Origin: Sphingobium sp. D43FB
Lineage (GTDB): Bacteria > Pseudomonadota > Alphaproteobacteria > Sphingomonadales > Sphingomonadaceae
DNA length: 64,000 nt
Assembly (NCBI RefSeq): GCF_002312805.1
Contig: NZ_NMUA01000004.1
Span: forward strand, 124,001-188,000
Direction of reading: 5' to 3'
This document shows positions 1-8,464 of the stretch, in pieces; positions within the stretch are counted from its first letter, which is position 1, and every line of letters begins with the position of its first letter. The position numbers and the translations under genes were made by a program. The notes beneath the pieces were generated by a model. That model did not search any database. It was not told the DNA's origin and worked only from the letters and a program-made list of their open reading frames with translations.

Positions 1-31
1 TCAGCGCGACGAGCGCGACCGGCTCAGCCAT
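1..31 (-). CDS. cbiB: adenosylcobinamide-phosphate synthase CbiB, N-terminal fragment
   Basis: Only the first ten codons lie in the window; they read MAEPVALVAL, which fits the usual hydrophobic start of CbiB (CobD in Pseudomonas nomenclature). CbiB is a membrane enzyme that joins cobyric acid to aminopropanol phosphate. The start codon overlaps the end of the preceding cobD by 8 bases, so translation is probably coupled. The assignment rests mainly on position after cobD, the enzyme that makes its substrate; ten residues alone would not be enough. Confidence 0.55.
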   Translation of the reverse strand, partial: MAEPVALVAL

Positions 32-1001
32 GGCGCAGCGCCGCTTCGAGCCGGTCGCAGGCAGCGGCATCGGCGGGCAGGCCGATGCGCAGCCAATGGG
101 GCTGTTCGAGGAACGGGCGGGTCAGGATGGCGCGGCGCGCGAGACGGTCGAACAATGCGGGGGCGTCGTCGGCTTCGATCAGGCGGAACAGCGGGCAGTT
201 GCCGACCGGGCTGTAGCCGCAGCGGGTCAGCAGCGCGTCTAGGGCGGATGCCTGTTGCCCAAGCCGCTGGCGGGTGGCGGCGATCCAGAGCTGGTCGCGA
301 TAAGCGGCCGTGCCGATGGCGATGGCCGGGGCGGAGAGTGGCCAGGCCCCCAGCTTGCGGCGGACGGCGGCGAGGATGGCGGGCGGGGCGATCAGGAAGC
401 CGAGCCGCACGCCCGCTGCCCCAAAAAATTTGCCGAAGGAGCGGAATACCAGCAGGCGGCAGTCGTCGCTCACCTGATCGGCAAAGCTGAACGTCGGGTC
501 GGTGTCGGCAAAGGCTTCGTCAATGACCAGCCAGCCTTCGCCGCGCCGCGCGAGCAGGTCGTGGAGGGTGGGGTGGTCGAAGCGATGGCCGTCGGGATTG
601 TTGGGGTTGGCGAGGATCAGTGTCTGGTCGTCGGCCTCGGCAAGGTGGGCGCGGCCAAGTGGGATGCTGCCGTCGATCATCTCGCCATGGGTGCGATAGG
701 CGGGGGTGATGTAGCAGGCGGGACCGGGCAACAGGTCGCCGATCAGGCGCAGGCCGATCTCGGTGCCGGGCAGGGCGCAGACCGTGGCGGGATCGACGCC
801 GACATGCGCGGCGGCGGCGGCTTCGAGCGCGCGCAGGGCCGCGTCATCGGGCAGGCGCGCCCAGTCGATCGCCAGCGGCGGGATGGGCCAGGGCTGCGGG
901 TTGATGCCGGTCGACAGGTCGATCCAGGGCGCATCGACCTCCCCGAAATAGGCGCGCGCCGCACCCAGCCCGCCGCCATGCCAGTGCCAGCGGTCGATCA
1001 T
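24..1001 (-). CDS. cobD: L-threonine-O-3-phosphate decarboxylase
   Basis: A 325-residue PLP-dependent class I/II aminotransferase-fold enzyme that decarboxylates threonine phosphate to aminopropanol phosphate, the linker of the cobalamin lower ligand. Visible hallmarks are ANPNNPDG at residues 131-138, DEAF at 161-164 and the PLP lysine K191 in SFGKFFGAAG. I use the ATG at 1001 because it overlaps the cobS stop as ATGA. A longer in-frame extension upstream is antisense-like arginine-rich sequence lying over cobS. It is called cobC in the Pseudomonas denitrificans naming scheme. Confidence 0.93.
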   Translation of the reverse strand: MIDRWHWHGGGLGAARAYFGEVDAPWIDLSTGINPQPWPIPPLAIDWARLPDDAALRALEAAAAAHVGVDPATVCALPGTEIGLRLIGDLLPGPACYITPAYRTHGEMIDGSIPLGRAHLAEADDQTLILANPNNPDGHRFDHPTLHDLLARRGEGWLVIDEAFADTDPTFSFADQVSDDCRLLVFRSFGKFFGAAGVRLGFLIAPPAILAAVRRKLGAWPLSAPAIAIGTAAYRDQLWIAATRQRLGQQASALDALLTRCGYSPVGNCPLFRLIEADDAPALFDRLARRAILTRPFLEQPHWLRIGLPADAAACDRLEAALRHG

Positions 1002-1702
1002 AGCAGTACCGCCAGCAGCAGGCCGCTTTCGACAAGTTCGATGCCCGCGCCATGGCCATCGCCCGAAATACCGCCGATCCGGTGCCGCAGCCACAGGCCC
1101 CAGCCGAGCATCAGCACCGGCGCGGCGAGCAGGCCAGGCACCCACCAGCAGGCGAGCAGCCAGACGGCGGCCCAAAGCGCGAGATCGACCGGGCGGATCG
1201 CGCCGCGAAAGGCGGTGCCGAGCCCCTCGTGCAGCGGCGGGAGAAGGCGGGTCCACCAGAGCGGCGCGATCCGCGCGGTAAAGGGGATCAGGATCAGCGC
1301 GGCGAGAGGCGCGCGATCGATGAGGGCATGGAGCAGGACCAGCTTGGCGATCAACTGGAGCACGATCGCGACGACACCGAAACTGCCGACATGGGGGTCG
1401 GACAAGACGGCGCGCAGGCGATCCCTGTCCTTATGCGCGGCCCCTGAAGCATCGGCGATGTCGCCCAGGCCGTCGAGATGCAGCGCGCCGGTCAGCCCGA
1501 CCCAGGCGATGAGGCCGAGCAATGCGCCAACCCAGGGGTCGATCCGCGCCCCCGCCCCGCAAGCGACGGCGATCAGCGCGCCGAGGATCAGGCCGACGGC
1601 GGGGAACCAGCGCATCGACCGGGCGAAATCCTGCGCCGTGGCGGTGACGCGCGGCATCGGCAGGCGGGTGAGGAACTGGAGCGCGATGACCAGCCCCTTC
1701 AT
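998..1702 (-). CDS. cobS: adenosylcobinamide-GDP ribazoletransferase (cobalamin synthase)
   Basis: A polytopic inner-membrane protein of 234 residues that attaches alpha-ribazole (phosphate) to adenosylcobinamide-GDP, the last step of nucleotide-loop assembly. The acidic motif HLDGLGDIAD at residues 75-84 is the family signature. Most of the rest is hydrophobic, with several predicted membrane helices. The ATG at 1702 was chosen because it opens with MKGLVIALQFLTRLP, the typical CobS start, and overlaps the cobC stop by four bases. Confidence 0.93.
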   Translation of the reverse strand: MKGLVIALQFLTRLPMPRVTATAQDFARSMRWFPAVGLILGALIAVACGAGARIDPWVGALLGLIAWVGLTGALHLDGLGDIADASGAAHKDRDRLRAVLSDPHVGSFGVVAIVLQLIAKLVLLHALIDRAPLAALILIPFTARIAPLWWTRLLPPLHEGLGTAFRGAIRPVDLALWAAVWLLACWWVPGLLAAPVLMLGWGLWLRHRIGGISGDGHGAGIELVESGLLLAVLL

Positions 1703-2268
1703 GGATGCAGGCCGATGATCTGCGCGGCAGGCTGCGGGCCGGGCCACAGGCGCAACGACAGCAAAGACGCATAGGGCAAGTCGAACGCCCAGCTTTGCGC
1801 GGGCGTCAGGCCGCAATGATAGGCGATGGCCGCGCGCATCGCCCCGCCATGGGTGAGGATAAGGGTGGAGTCGGCGGTCAGTGCAGCGGTGGCGGCGGCG
1901 ACGCGATCGACCAGCATCGACCAGCGCTCGCCGCCCGGTGGCGGGCTGGCGTCGGGATCGGCATGGAAGCGGGCAAAGGCCTGCGCGGGGACGTCGGCGG
2001 GGGCGAGGCCATCCCAGGCGCCGAAATCCAGTTCGCGCCAGCGCGGGTCGAGCAGCACGGGCAGGCCATGGTCACGGCCGATCGCGTCGGCGGCGGCGCT
2101 GGCGCGGGTCAGGTCGGAACTGATGATGGCGTTCATGCCAAGGCCGTTGGCACGGGCGCGGCAGGCGTCGATCCCCGCAAGCGTCGGTGCGCCATCGGTG
2201 CGGCCCATCAGCAAACCGGGCGTGTCGGGCGCGCCATGGCGCAGCAGATGGAGCAGCCGGGGCGTCAT
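1699..2268 (-). CDS. cobC: histidine phosphatase family protein, probable alpha-ribazole phosphatase
   Basis: A 189-residue phosphoglycerate-mutase-like phosphatase. It has the phosphohistidine motif R10-H11-G12, R55 in the SDLTRA segment, a likely proton donor E79, and the second histidine H140 in LTHGGAMR. Its place between cobT and cobS, with overlapping starts and stops, indicates removal of the 5'-phosphate from alpha-ribazole phosphate or cobalamin phosphate. The superfamily alone would not set the substrate; the operon does. Confidence 0.88.
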   Translation of the reverse strand: MTPRLLHLLRHGAPDTPGLLMGRTDGAPTLAGIDACRARANGLGMNAIISSDLTRASAAADAIGRDHGLPVLLDPRWRELDFGAWDGLAPADVPAQAFARFHADPDASPPPGGERWSMLVDRVAAATAALTADSTLILTHGGAMRAAIAYHCGLTPAQSWAFDLPYASLLSLRLWPGPQPAAQIIGLHP

Positions 2269-3290
2269 GCCGCGCCCGACACGCCGGCCTGCGCGAAGGT
2301 CGCCATCTGCGCATGGACGGTGAGCGCGGACCGGACGATATTGGCCGCCACCGCCGCGCCGCTGCCTTCTCCAAGGCGCATGCCAAGGCGCAGCAGCGGA
2401 TCGAGCCCAAGCTGGCGGAGCAGCCGGTCATGGCCGGGTTCGGCCGAACAATGGCCCGCGATGCAATGATCGGTGATGGCGGGATGGGCGGCGGCGAGCG
2501 GGGCGATGGCCGCGCCGCTGATGAACCCATCGAGCATCACCGGGATGCGCAATTGCCGCGCCCGCAGCGCCGCGCCCGCCATCGCCGCGATCTCCCGCCC
2601 GCCCACACGCCGCAGCGTTTCGAACGGGGTCAGCGGCGCGTCGGCATGGAAGGCCAGCGCCCGGTCGATCACCGCGATCTTGCGGGCGATGCCGTCGGCA
2701 TCGACGCCGGTGCCCGGCCCGACCCATTCCGCCGCGCTGCCGCCCAGGCTGCGCGCGGCGAGGGCGGCGGCGGCGGTCGAATTGCCGATGCCCATTTCGC
2801 CCAGCAGCACCAGGTCGAGGCCCGGCTCCACCGCCGCCGCGCCGATCGCCAGCGCCGCGAGGCACTCCGCTTCGCTCATGGCCGCGCCTTGCGTGAAATC
2901 GTCCGTCGGGCGGTCAAGGTCGATCGGCACGACGCGCAGGTCGAGGCCCGCAGCACCGGCCAGCGCGTTGATCGCCGCGCCGCCCGCATTGAAATTGGCG
3001 ACCATCTGCGCAGTGACGGCGGCGGGAAAGGCGCTGACGCCATGGACGGTGACGCCATGATTGCCCGCGAAGATCAGCACCCGGCCCTGGTCGAGCGCGG
3101 GAATCGCGCGCCCCTGCCAGCCGGCAAAGAACAGCGCGAGTTGTTCCAGCCGGGCGAGTGATCCGGCGGGCTTGGTCAATTGCGCCTGCCGCGCGGCGGC
3201 GGCGGCGATGGCGTCGGTGTCGGGACCGGGCAGCGCACGCAGCGCCGCGTCGAAGTCGGCGGCGCTGGACCAGAAGGGGGCAGGCGGCAT
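2265..3290 (-). CDS. cobT: nicotinate-nucleotide--dimethylbenzimidazole phosphoribosyltransferase
   Basis: A 341-residue enzyme that transfers phosphoribose from nicotinate mononucleotide to 5,6-dimethylbenzimidazole to make alpha-ribazole phosphate. The body contains family features such as LTKPAGSLARLE near the N-terminus, the glycine-rich FAGNHGVT stretch and the GEMGIGNSTAAAA segment. I chose the start at 3290 (MPPAPFW) because it is preceded by GGAGAATAAG, a good ribosome-binding site, immediately after the stop of the ABC ATPase gene. An upstream ATG at 3302 would overlap that gene. Confidence 0.93.
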   Translation of the reverse strand: MPPAPFWSSAADFDAALRALPGPDTDAIAAAAARQAQLTKPAGSLARLEQLALFFAGWQGRAIPALDQGRVLIFAGNHGVTVHGVSAFPAAVTAQMVANFNAGGAAINALAGAAGLDLRVVPIDLDRPTDDFTQGAAMSEAECLAALAIGAAAVEPGLDLVLLGEMGIGNSTAAAALAARSLGGSAAEWVGPGTGVDADGIARKIAVIDRALAFHADAPLTPFETLRRVGGREIAAMAGAALRARQLRIPVMLDGFISGAAIAPLAAAHPAITDHCIAGHCSAEPGHDRLLRQLGLDPLLRLGMRLGEGSGAAVAANIVRSALTVHAQMATFAQAGVSGAA

Positions 3291-3291
3291 C

Positions 3292-4089
3292 TTATTCTCC
3301 ATGGTCAGGGTCGGCGGTCCAGCGGTCGAGCGGGGCGACCAGCGGCGGCGTGGCGGCAAGGTCGATGCGGCTGGTGATGCCATAGACGGCGCGCAACCGG
3401 TCCTGCGTCAGCACCGCGTCCGGCGGGCCGTCGGCGACCAGCCTGCCGCGATCGAGCAGCAGCAGCCGGTCGCAATAGCGCGCCGCCATGGACAGGTCGT
3501 GCAGCACGGCGATGACCAGCCCGCCCGCCTGCGCCTCCCGCGCGAGCAATTGCATGACGTCGATCTGATGACCGGGGTCGAGCGCGGCGAGCGGTTCGTC
3601 CACCGCAAGGCCGGGCGCGCCGACCGCCAGCGCGCGGGCGAGCATGACACGGGCGCGCTCGCCGCCCGACAATTCGGTGGCGATGCGGTCGGCGAGGTGG
3701 GCGACGTCGGTGCGGGCCATGGCCGCGACGATGGCGTCATGGTCCGCCGCGCCGATGCGCGACATCGGGCCAAGATGGGGCAGGCGGCCAAGCGCGACCA
3801 GCCGCTCGACGCTGAGCGGCCAGTGCAGCGTCTGACCCTGCGGCAGATAGGCGATGGCGCGGGCGCGGTCGCGCGGCGGCAGGGTGGCGATGGCGCGGCC
3901 GTCGATCGTCACGCTGCCGTGGGTCGTATCGATCAGACCGAGCATGGCCCGCACCAGCGTCGATTTGCCCGCGCCATTGGGACCGATGATGCCGATCAGC
4001 GCGCCGGGCGCCAGCGTCGCATCGATATCGTGCAGCACGGCGCGGCGGCCAAGCCGGGCGCATAGCCCTTCGACACGGATCGTCACCAT
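3292..4089 (-). CDS. btuD: cobalamin/iron-type ABC transporter ATP-binding protein (BtuD-like)
   Basis: A 265-residue ABC ATPase of the FecE/BtuD/HmuV type. It shows Walker A GPNGAGKS at 36-43, Q-loop Q84, signature LSGGE at 140-144, Walker B LAVDEP at 161-166 and switch H197. It overlaps the 3' end of the permease gene and precedes cobT with a two-base gap, so it belongs to the same transcript. Vitamin B12 or cobinamide is the likely substrate from context; siderophore transporters share the same fold. Confidence 0.85.
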   Translation of the reverse strand: MVTIRVEGLCARLGRRAVLHDIDATLAPGALIGIIGPNGAGKSTLVRAMLGLIDTTHGSVTIDGRAIATLPPRDRARAIAYLPQGQTLHWPLSVERLVALGRLPHLGPMSRIGAADHDAIVAAMARTDVAHLADRIATELSGGERARVMLARALAVGAPGLAVDEPLAALDPGHQIDVMQLLAREAQAGGLVIAVLHDLSMAARYCDRLLLLDRGRLVADGPPDAVLTQDRLRAVYGITSRIDLAATPPLVAPLDRWTADPDHGE

Positions 4090-5096
4090 GTCCGCCGCTC
4101 CCGCAACAGATGGAGCAGGAAGATGGGGACGCCGAGGAAGGCAGTGACCACGCCGAGCTTCAACTCGCTGCTGGTCGGGATCAGGCGGACGAGGATGTCG
4201 GCTGCGACCAGCAGGATCGCGCCGCCCAGCAGCGAGGGGAGCAGGATGGCGGACGGGCTGCGATCGGTGAGCGGGCGGACGAGATGGGGCACGATGAGGC
4301 CGATGAAGCCGATCGAGCCGGACACCGACACCGCCCCGCCCACGCCGATCGCGACGCCGAGCAACAGGCGGGTGCGGGTGCGGCGCAGATCGACGCCGAG
4401 CGACCGCGCGCCGTCCTCGCCCAGCGTCAGCGCGTCGAGCGCGCGCCGGTCGATCAGCAGAAGCGCGCCGCCCAAGATCACGCAGGGCAGGACGATCCAG
4501 ACATGATCGATCGACCTATTTTCGATCGACCCCATCAGCCAGGTCATGATCTCCATCGCCGCGAAGGGATTGGGCGAGAGGTTGAGCGCCAGGCTGATCC
4601 CCGCCCCGGCCAGCGTCGACACGGCGATGCCCGCCAGGATCAGCGTCAAGGCGCTTTCGGCGCGTCCGGCCAGGGTGAAGAGCAGCAGCAGCGCGACCAG
4701 CCCGGTGGCGATCGAGAGCAGGGGCAGCATCGCGGGATGCCAGCCCGCCACGCCGAAATAAATGGCCGCGACCGCGCCCAGGGCGGCGGCATTGGACGCG
4801 CCCAGCACCGAGGGTTCGGCCAGCGGATTGCGCAAATAACCCTGCAACACCGCGCCCGCCAGCCCCAGCATCGCGCCGACCAGCAGGCCGATGAGCGTGC
4901 GCGGCAGGCGCAGGTCGAGCAATATGGTGGTCGCGACCGGATCGCCATGACCCATGACGACGGCCAGCAGCCGGTCGAGCGAAAGCGTGACCGGGCCAAG
5001 CCGCAGCGAGGCGACCGCGACGATCACTACCCCGGCGATCAGCAGCGGCATCAGCGCATAATGGCGCGGCGCGGGCGGTTCATGGGTCAGGCGCAT
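4083..5096 (-). CDS. btuC: FecCD-family ABC permease, probable vitamin B12 permease BtuC
   Basis: A 337-residue polytopic permease with about ten hydrophobic helices. It carries typical FecCD segments: RLPRTLIGLLVGAMLGLAGA near residue 65, then NPLAEPSVLGAS, and a C-terminal GSIGFIGLIVPHLVR. It is the first gene of the minus-strand cobalamin operon and is divergent from the binding protein across only 53 bp. The substrate assignment comes from the cob genes that follow; by family alone it could also carry iron chelates. Confidence 0.83.
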   Translation of the reverse strand: MRLTHEPPAPRHYALMPLLIAGVVIVAVASLRLGPVTLSLDRLLAVVMGHGDPVATTILLDLRLPRTLIGLLVGAMLGLAGAVLQGYLRNPLAEPSVLGASNAAALGAVAAIYFGVAGWHPAMLPLLSIATGLVALLLLFTLAGRAESALTLILAGIAVSTLAGAGISLALNLSPNPFAAMEIMTWLMGSIENRSIDHVWIVLPCVILGGALLLIDRRALDALTLGEDGARSLGVDLRRTRTRLLLGVAIGVGGAVSVSGSIGFIGLIVPHLVRPLTDRSPSAILLPSLLGGAILLVAADILVRLIPTSSELKLGVVTAFLGVPIFLLHLLRERRTW

Positions 5097-5149
5097 GGGG
5101 TCCGATCGGGCTTGCTTGTGTCACGGCACCGGGGCGTTATGGAAGCGCG

Positions 5150-5986
5150 ATGATGAAATTGCGCTCGCTTGCCCTTGCCACTGGCCTGTTGTGCCTTGCC
5201 CTGCCCGGCGCGGCGGCCGAGCGGGGCGGCGCTGCGCCCCAGCGGGCGCAGCGTATCGTGTCGCTCAACCTCTGTTCCGATCAACTGGTGCTGGCGCTGG
5301 CCGACCGGGGGCAGATTGCCGGGCTGACCAGCAATGTGCGTGACCCCGACATGTCGGCGGCCGTAGAGGCGGCGCGCGGCCTGCCGATGTTGCGCGGCAC
5401 GTCGGAGGAAGTGCTGGCGGCGCGGCCCGATCTGGTGATCGGCCTGCCCGCGCGCGGGCATCCGGCGCTCGCCCCGTTCAAGACCCTGCCCTTCCGCACG
5501 CTCGACCTGCAATCGGCGGAAAATTACGCCAGCATCCTGGCCTCGATCCGGCAGGTGGCGCAGGCGGTCGGGCATCCCGCGCGCGGCGAGGCGCTGATCG
5601 CGCGGATGGAGGCGGATCTGGCGCGACTGCCCCGTCCCGCGCGCGCGCCGGTCGCGGCCTATTATCAGCGGCGCGGCTATCTGACCGGATCGGGCACGCT
5701 GATCGACGATCTGCTGGTGCGCACGGGCGTCAGCAATCTCGCGACCCGCTTGGGCAAGCCCGCTCTGTCGCAGATGAGTTTGGAGGAAATGGTGGCGTCG
5801 CGGCCCGATTATCTGATCATCGAAAGCGCGACGCAGACGGTGACCGACCAGGGCACCGAAATGCTGCACCATCCCGCGCTGCGCAGCATCCCGCGCATCG
5901 CCATTCCGCAGGCGTGGACGGTGTGCGGCGGCCCCGCTTATGTGCAGGCCGCGCAGGCGATCGCCCGCGCGGTCAAGCCGCGCTGA
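5150..5986 (+). CDS. btuF: periplasmic helical-backbone binding protein, probable BtuF
   Basis: A 278-residue protein with a Sec signal peptide (hydrophobic residues 6-22 ending LPGAAA). A TroA/BtuF-like body follows, with the phrases RIVSLNLCSDQLVLAL near the N-terminus and a second lobe with SLEEMVASRPDYLII. Such proteins bind B12 or metal chelates and deliver them to the permease. It is transcribed away from btuC, which is less common than a co-directional order. The gene ends facing btuB across a strong hairpin. Confidence 0.82.
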   Translation: MMKLRSLALATGLLCLALPGAAAERGGAAPQRAQRIVSLNLCSDQLVLALADRGQIAGLTSNVRDPDMSAAVEAARGLPMLRGTSEEVLAARPDLVIGLPARGHPALAPFKTLPFRTLDLQSAENYASILASIRQVAQAVGHPARGEALIARMEADLARLPRPARAPVAAYYQRRGYLTGSGTLIDDLLVRTGVSNLATRLGKPALSQMSLEEMVASRPDYLIIESATQTVTDQGTEMLHHPALRSIPRIAIPQAWTVCGGPAYVQAAQAIARAVKPR

Positions 5987-5991
5987 CCCTT

Positions 5992-6051
5992 CCCCGCCAA
6001 CGACCCGGCCTTGGCCATGCGCAGCCTGCCTAACGGGGTCTGATGGCGGGG
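5992..6051. terminator. bidirectional hairpin between convergent btuF and btuB
   Basis: The 76-bp gap between two convergent genes holds a nested inverted repeat. CCCCGCCA (5992-5999) pairs with TGGCGGGG (6044-6051) and GACCC (6002-6006) pairs with GGGTC (6036-6040). No clear T-run follows on either side, so it may act as a barrier or mRNA-end structure rather than a classical intrinsic terminator. Confidence 0.5.
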
Positions 6052-6062
6052 ACGGGATCATA

Positions 6063-7940
6063 TCAGAAGCTCAGGCGCACGCCGCCATAGGCCGACAGGC
6101 CGAGCGTCTGGGTGCCGTAGCTGACCTGATACCATTTATCGAACAGGTTGATGACGCGGCCATACAGTTCGACCCGGTCGGTGATGCCGTAGGAGGCGAG
6201 CAGGTCGACCACCGTATAGGCCTTGGTCGCGCCGCCAAAGCCCGACGAGTCGCCATCATGATAGCGGACCCGCGCGGTCATCGATGCGCGTTCGGCCGGG
6301 GTCAGGATGACCGATGTCGTGCCGGTGTAGCGCGGGCGGCCGCTGTTGACGTAAACACCGTCCATGTCGCGATCGATTTCATGGTCGGTATAGCCATAGG
6401 TCTGGCTGATACCGAGCCAGGGCAGCGGCTGGGCGGTGACGCCGATCTCTATCCCCTCCGCGCGGGTGCGGCCGAACTGGCCATAGCCGCCAAAGGGCGG
6501 ACGGCTGCCGTCGAAGTTGATCTCGTTGGTCTTGCGGGTGAAGAAATAGCTGACCTGCGCGGTCAGCCCTTCGGCCAGCGCCAGGTCGAAGCCGACATCG
6601 CCGCCCCGGCTGGTTTCGACCTCAAGGTCTGGATTGCCATAAGTGGGGTCGAACAATTGGTAGAGGCCCGGTGCCTTGGCCCCGGTGCCATAGCTGGCGC
6701 GCAGCTTGAGCGCGCCGAGCGCATAGGCCAGCGTGCCGCGATAGGTGTCGAACGTGCCGAAGCGGCTGTTGTCATCGACCCGCGCCGCGCCAGTCAGGGT
6801 GAGGCCCGCGACCGGCCGCAGCGCGATTTCGGCATAGGCCGACCGCGTGTTGACGCGGGCGGGGAAATTGCCGGAGAAGCTGGTGATCTGCGTCGTCTTC
6901 TCCCGCTCATAATTGCCGCCCGCGGCCAGGCTGACGGGGCCGGTGCCGCCATAAGCGAGCGCCAGCGTCAACTCGTCCTTGGTGCCACGGAACAGGTCGC
7001 CCTCGGCCCGGTTCCAGGTGCCGAAATAGCGGCGGCGCGCGGCATAGCGGCTGGCGGTCAGGTCGGCGGTGAACTGGCCGTCCAGGCTTTTGTAGCTGGC
7101 CTGGCCCGCGGCGGCATAGTCGCGCGTCTTGGCGGTATCGTCGCTGTCGGACGTCGTATTGTCGAGATCGCTGAAGGCATCGAACCAATAGCCGATCGCC
7201 TGCAGCGACAAGGTTTCGGTCGCCTGATAGCCGACCCGGCCGCTAAAGCCGTAACGGCGATATTCGTCCTTTTCGGTGGCCGACCCTGCGGGGCTGGCGG
7301 TGCGGGGATCGGCGAGCGAGGGGCCGTCATGGCGATAGCCGGTCGCGCTCAGGCGGAAATCGAGCGCGCCGCTCTTGCCCAGCACCGATGCGCCGCCGCT
7401 GCGCATGCCATAGGAACCGGCTTCGGCCTCGGCATTGACTTGCAGCCCCTCTTCGGTCGCGCGCTGGGTGATGATGTTGATGACGCCGCCGACCGCGTCG
7501 GAGCCATAAAGCGAGCTTTGGTTGCCGCGCAGGATTTCGACCCGGTCGATGTCGCGGCTGGTCAGATGATCGGCCTGGAACTGGGTGCTGATCGCGCTGG
7601 GATCACCCAGCTCGATACCGTCGATCAGCCAGAGAATCTCATTATTGTTCGATCCCCGGATGCGGACGCTGGTCAGCTGGCCGGGCCGGTCGGCCGTCGT
7701 CTGCACGCCGGGCGCGTCCTGCAATATGTCCTTCAAGAAGAGGATCTGGTTACGCTGAATATCGGCGCGGGTGATGATCGACACCGCGCTGCCGATCTCG
7801 CGCGCTTCGCTGGTCACGCGCGAGGCGGTGACGATGATGGGGGTGCTGTTGCCGCTCAGGTCCGAAATCTGTTCGGGTGCCTGGGCGAAAACGGGGCTGG
7901 CAGCGCTGAGCGCCAGCAGGGATATGCCGTACTTAATCAT
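6063..7940 (-). CDS. btuB: TonB-dependent vitamin B12 receptor
   Basis: A 625-residue outer-membrane receptor. The signal peptide (MIKYGISLLALSAASPVFA) is followed by a TonB-box-like TPIIVTASR, then a plug domain with LKDILQDAPGVQ, SVRIRGSNNNEILWLIDGIELGD and the YGSDAVGGVINII segment. A C-terminal beta-barrel ends in an aromatic residue (GGVRLSF). Start at 7940 is supported by GGAGGAG eight bases upstream. A longer in-frame reading to 8189 runs back through the riboswitch and is rejected. Regulation by the upstream cobalamin riboswitch fixes the substrate as a cobalamin. Confidence 0.95.
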   Translation of the reverse strand: MIKYGISLLALSAASPVFAQAPEQISDLSGNSTPIIVTASRVTSEAREIGSAVSIITRADIQRNQILFLKDILQDAPGVQTTADRPGQLTSVRIRGSNNNEILWLIDGIELGDPSAISTQFQADHLTSRDIDRVEILRGNQSSLYGSDAVGGVINIITQRATEEGLQVNAEAEAGSYGMRSGGASVLGKSGALDFRLSATGYRHDGPSLADPRTASPAGSATEKDEYRRYGFSGRVGYQATETLSLQAIGYWFDAFSDLDNTTSDSDDTAKTRDYAAAGQASYKSLDGQFTADLTASRYAARRRYFGTWNRAEGDLFRGTKDELTLALAYGGTGPVSLAAGGNYEREKTTQITSFSGNFPARVNTRSAYAEIALRPVAGLTLTGAARVDDNSRFGTFDTYRGTLAYALGALKLRASYGTGAKAPGLYQLFDPTYGNPDLEVETSRGGDVGFDLALAEGLTAQVSYFFTRKTNEINFDGSRPPFGGYGQFGRTRAEGIEIGVTAQPLPWLGISQTYGYTDHEIDRDMDGVYVNSGRPRYTGTTSVILTPAERASMTARVRYHDGDSSGFGGATKAYTVVDLLASYGITDRVELYGRVINLFDKWYQVSYGTQTLGLSAYGGVRLSF

Positions 7941-8159
7941 ATATAGTCTCCTCCCGCGCCGAGCGATATCGGGCGGTGGAGCATGTCGATGATAGGGCCT
8001 TGGCCTTGCGCATCGACGGCCGACGCAGGGCGACGAACCGGCGCATATATAGCCCAGCGTCCCACGACGGTTGCGGCCCCGGCCGCCTTCCTGTCGTCGC
8101 TCAGACGGAGAGTTACCGTGCCGCGGCCATCCCCTGGACCAAGGCAAGAGCGACCAGAA
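7941..8159 (-). promoter_or_regulatory. long btuB leader downstream of the riboswitch aptamer
   Basis: A 219-nt untranslated stretch between aptamer and btuB. It holds a GC-rich palindrome GCGGCC/GGCCGC near 8075 and a longer stem with GTCGATG/CATCGAC arms near 7985-8018, but no hairpin followed by a U-run. This argues against a simple transcription-terminator switch. Sequestration of the GGAGGAG site or Rho-dependent control is more likely, though this is inference. Confidence 0.45.
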
Positions 8160-8362
8160 CGCCGGCAGGTCTCCTGGCTCACGGGTCATGGCGTCATGTA
8201 CGACCTTCCCAGACGTTTGACGGTCCAGTGGCTGCTTCCTTCGAAGAGGAAGCTTTGTACATCACGCTCACCGCTTACAGTTGCAGGGACAGCTGCGGCT
8301 TTGGATGGTGTGACCCATCCGCACCGCCTTCCCTTTTAAGCCTCGATCAAGAGGCACCGGCG
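8160..8362 (-). promoter_or_regulatory. cobalamin riboswitch (B12 element)
   Basis: Read on the minus strand, this 203-nt leader has the conserved parts in order: P1 arm CGCCGG (8357-8362), the AAAAGGGAA junction, the GCTGTCCCTGCAACTGTA core with AAGCGG, a GCCACTGG segment, TCTGGGAAGG, and the 3' B12 box GAGCCAGGAGACCTGCC, closed by CCGGCG (8160-8165). It controls btuB, whose start codon lies about 220 nt downstream. Adenosylcobalamin binding is expected to reduce expression. Confidence 0.96.
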
Positions 8363-8464
8363 CGATCTTGCCCGTTGCGCTCAACCGAGCGCTACGGACG
8401 GCAGCCCGATAGCGGGCGGCACGGCATCACGCAAGGCGGCAATTGCCGCCCCGGCTTCATGCTG

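Noticed and set aside
255..1718. Long plus-strand open frame opposite cobD and cobS
   Set aside because: High-GC antisense frame with Arg/Gly/Ala-rich composition and no family signs. The minus strand encodes recognisable CobD and CobS.
5940..7946. 668-codon open frame antisense to btuB
   Set aside because: Composition typical of an antisense shadow. The opposite strand encodes a full TonB-dependent receptor with signal peptide and ribosome-binding site.
7941..8189. N-terminal extension of btuB through the leader
   Set aside because: It would translate the cobalamin riboswitch and place the signal peptide internally.
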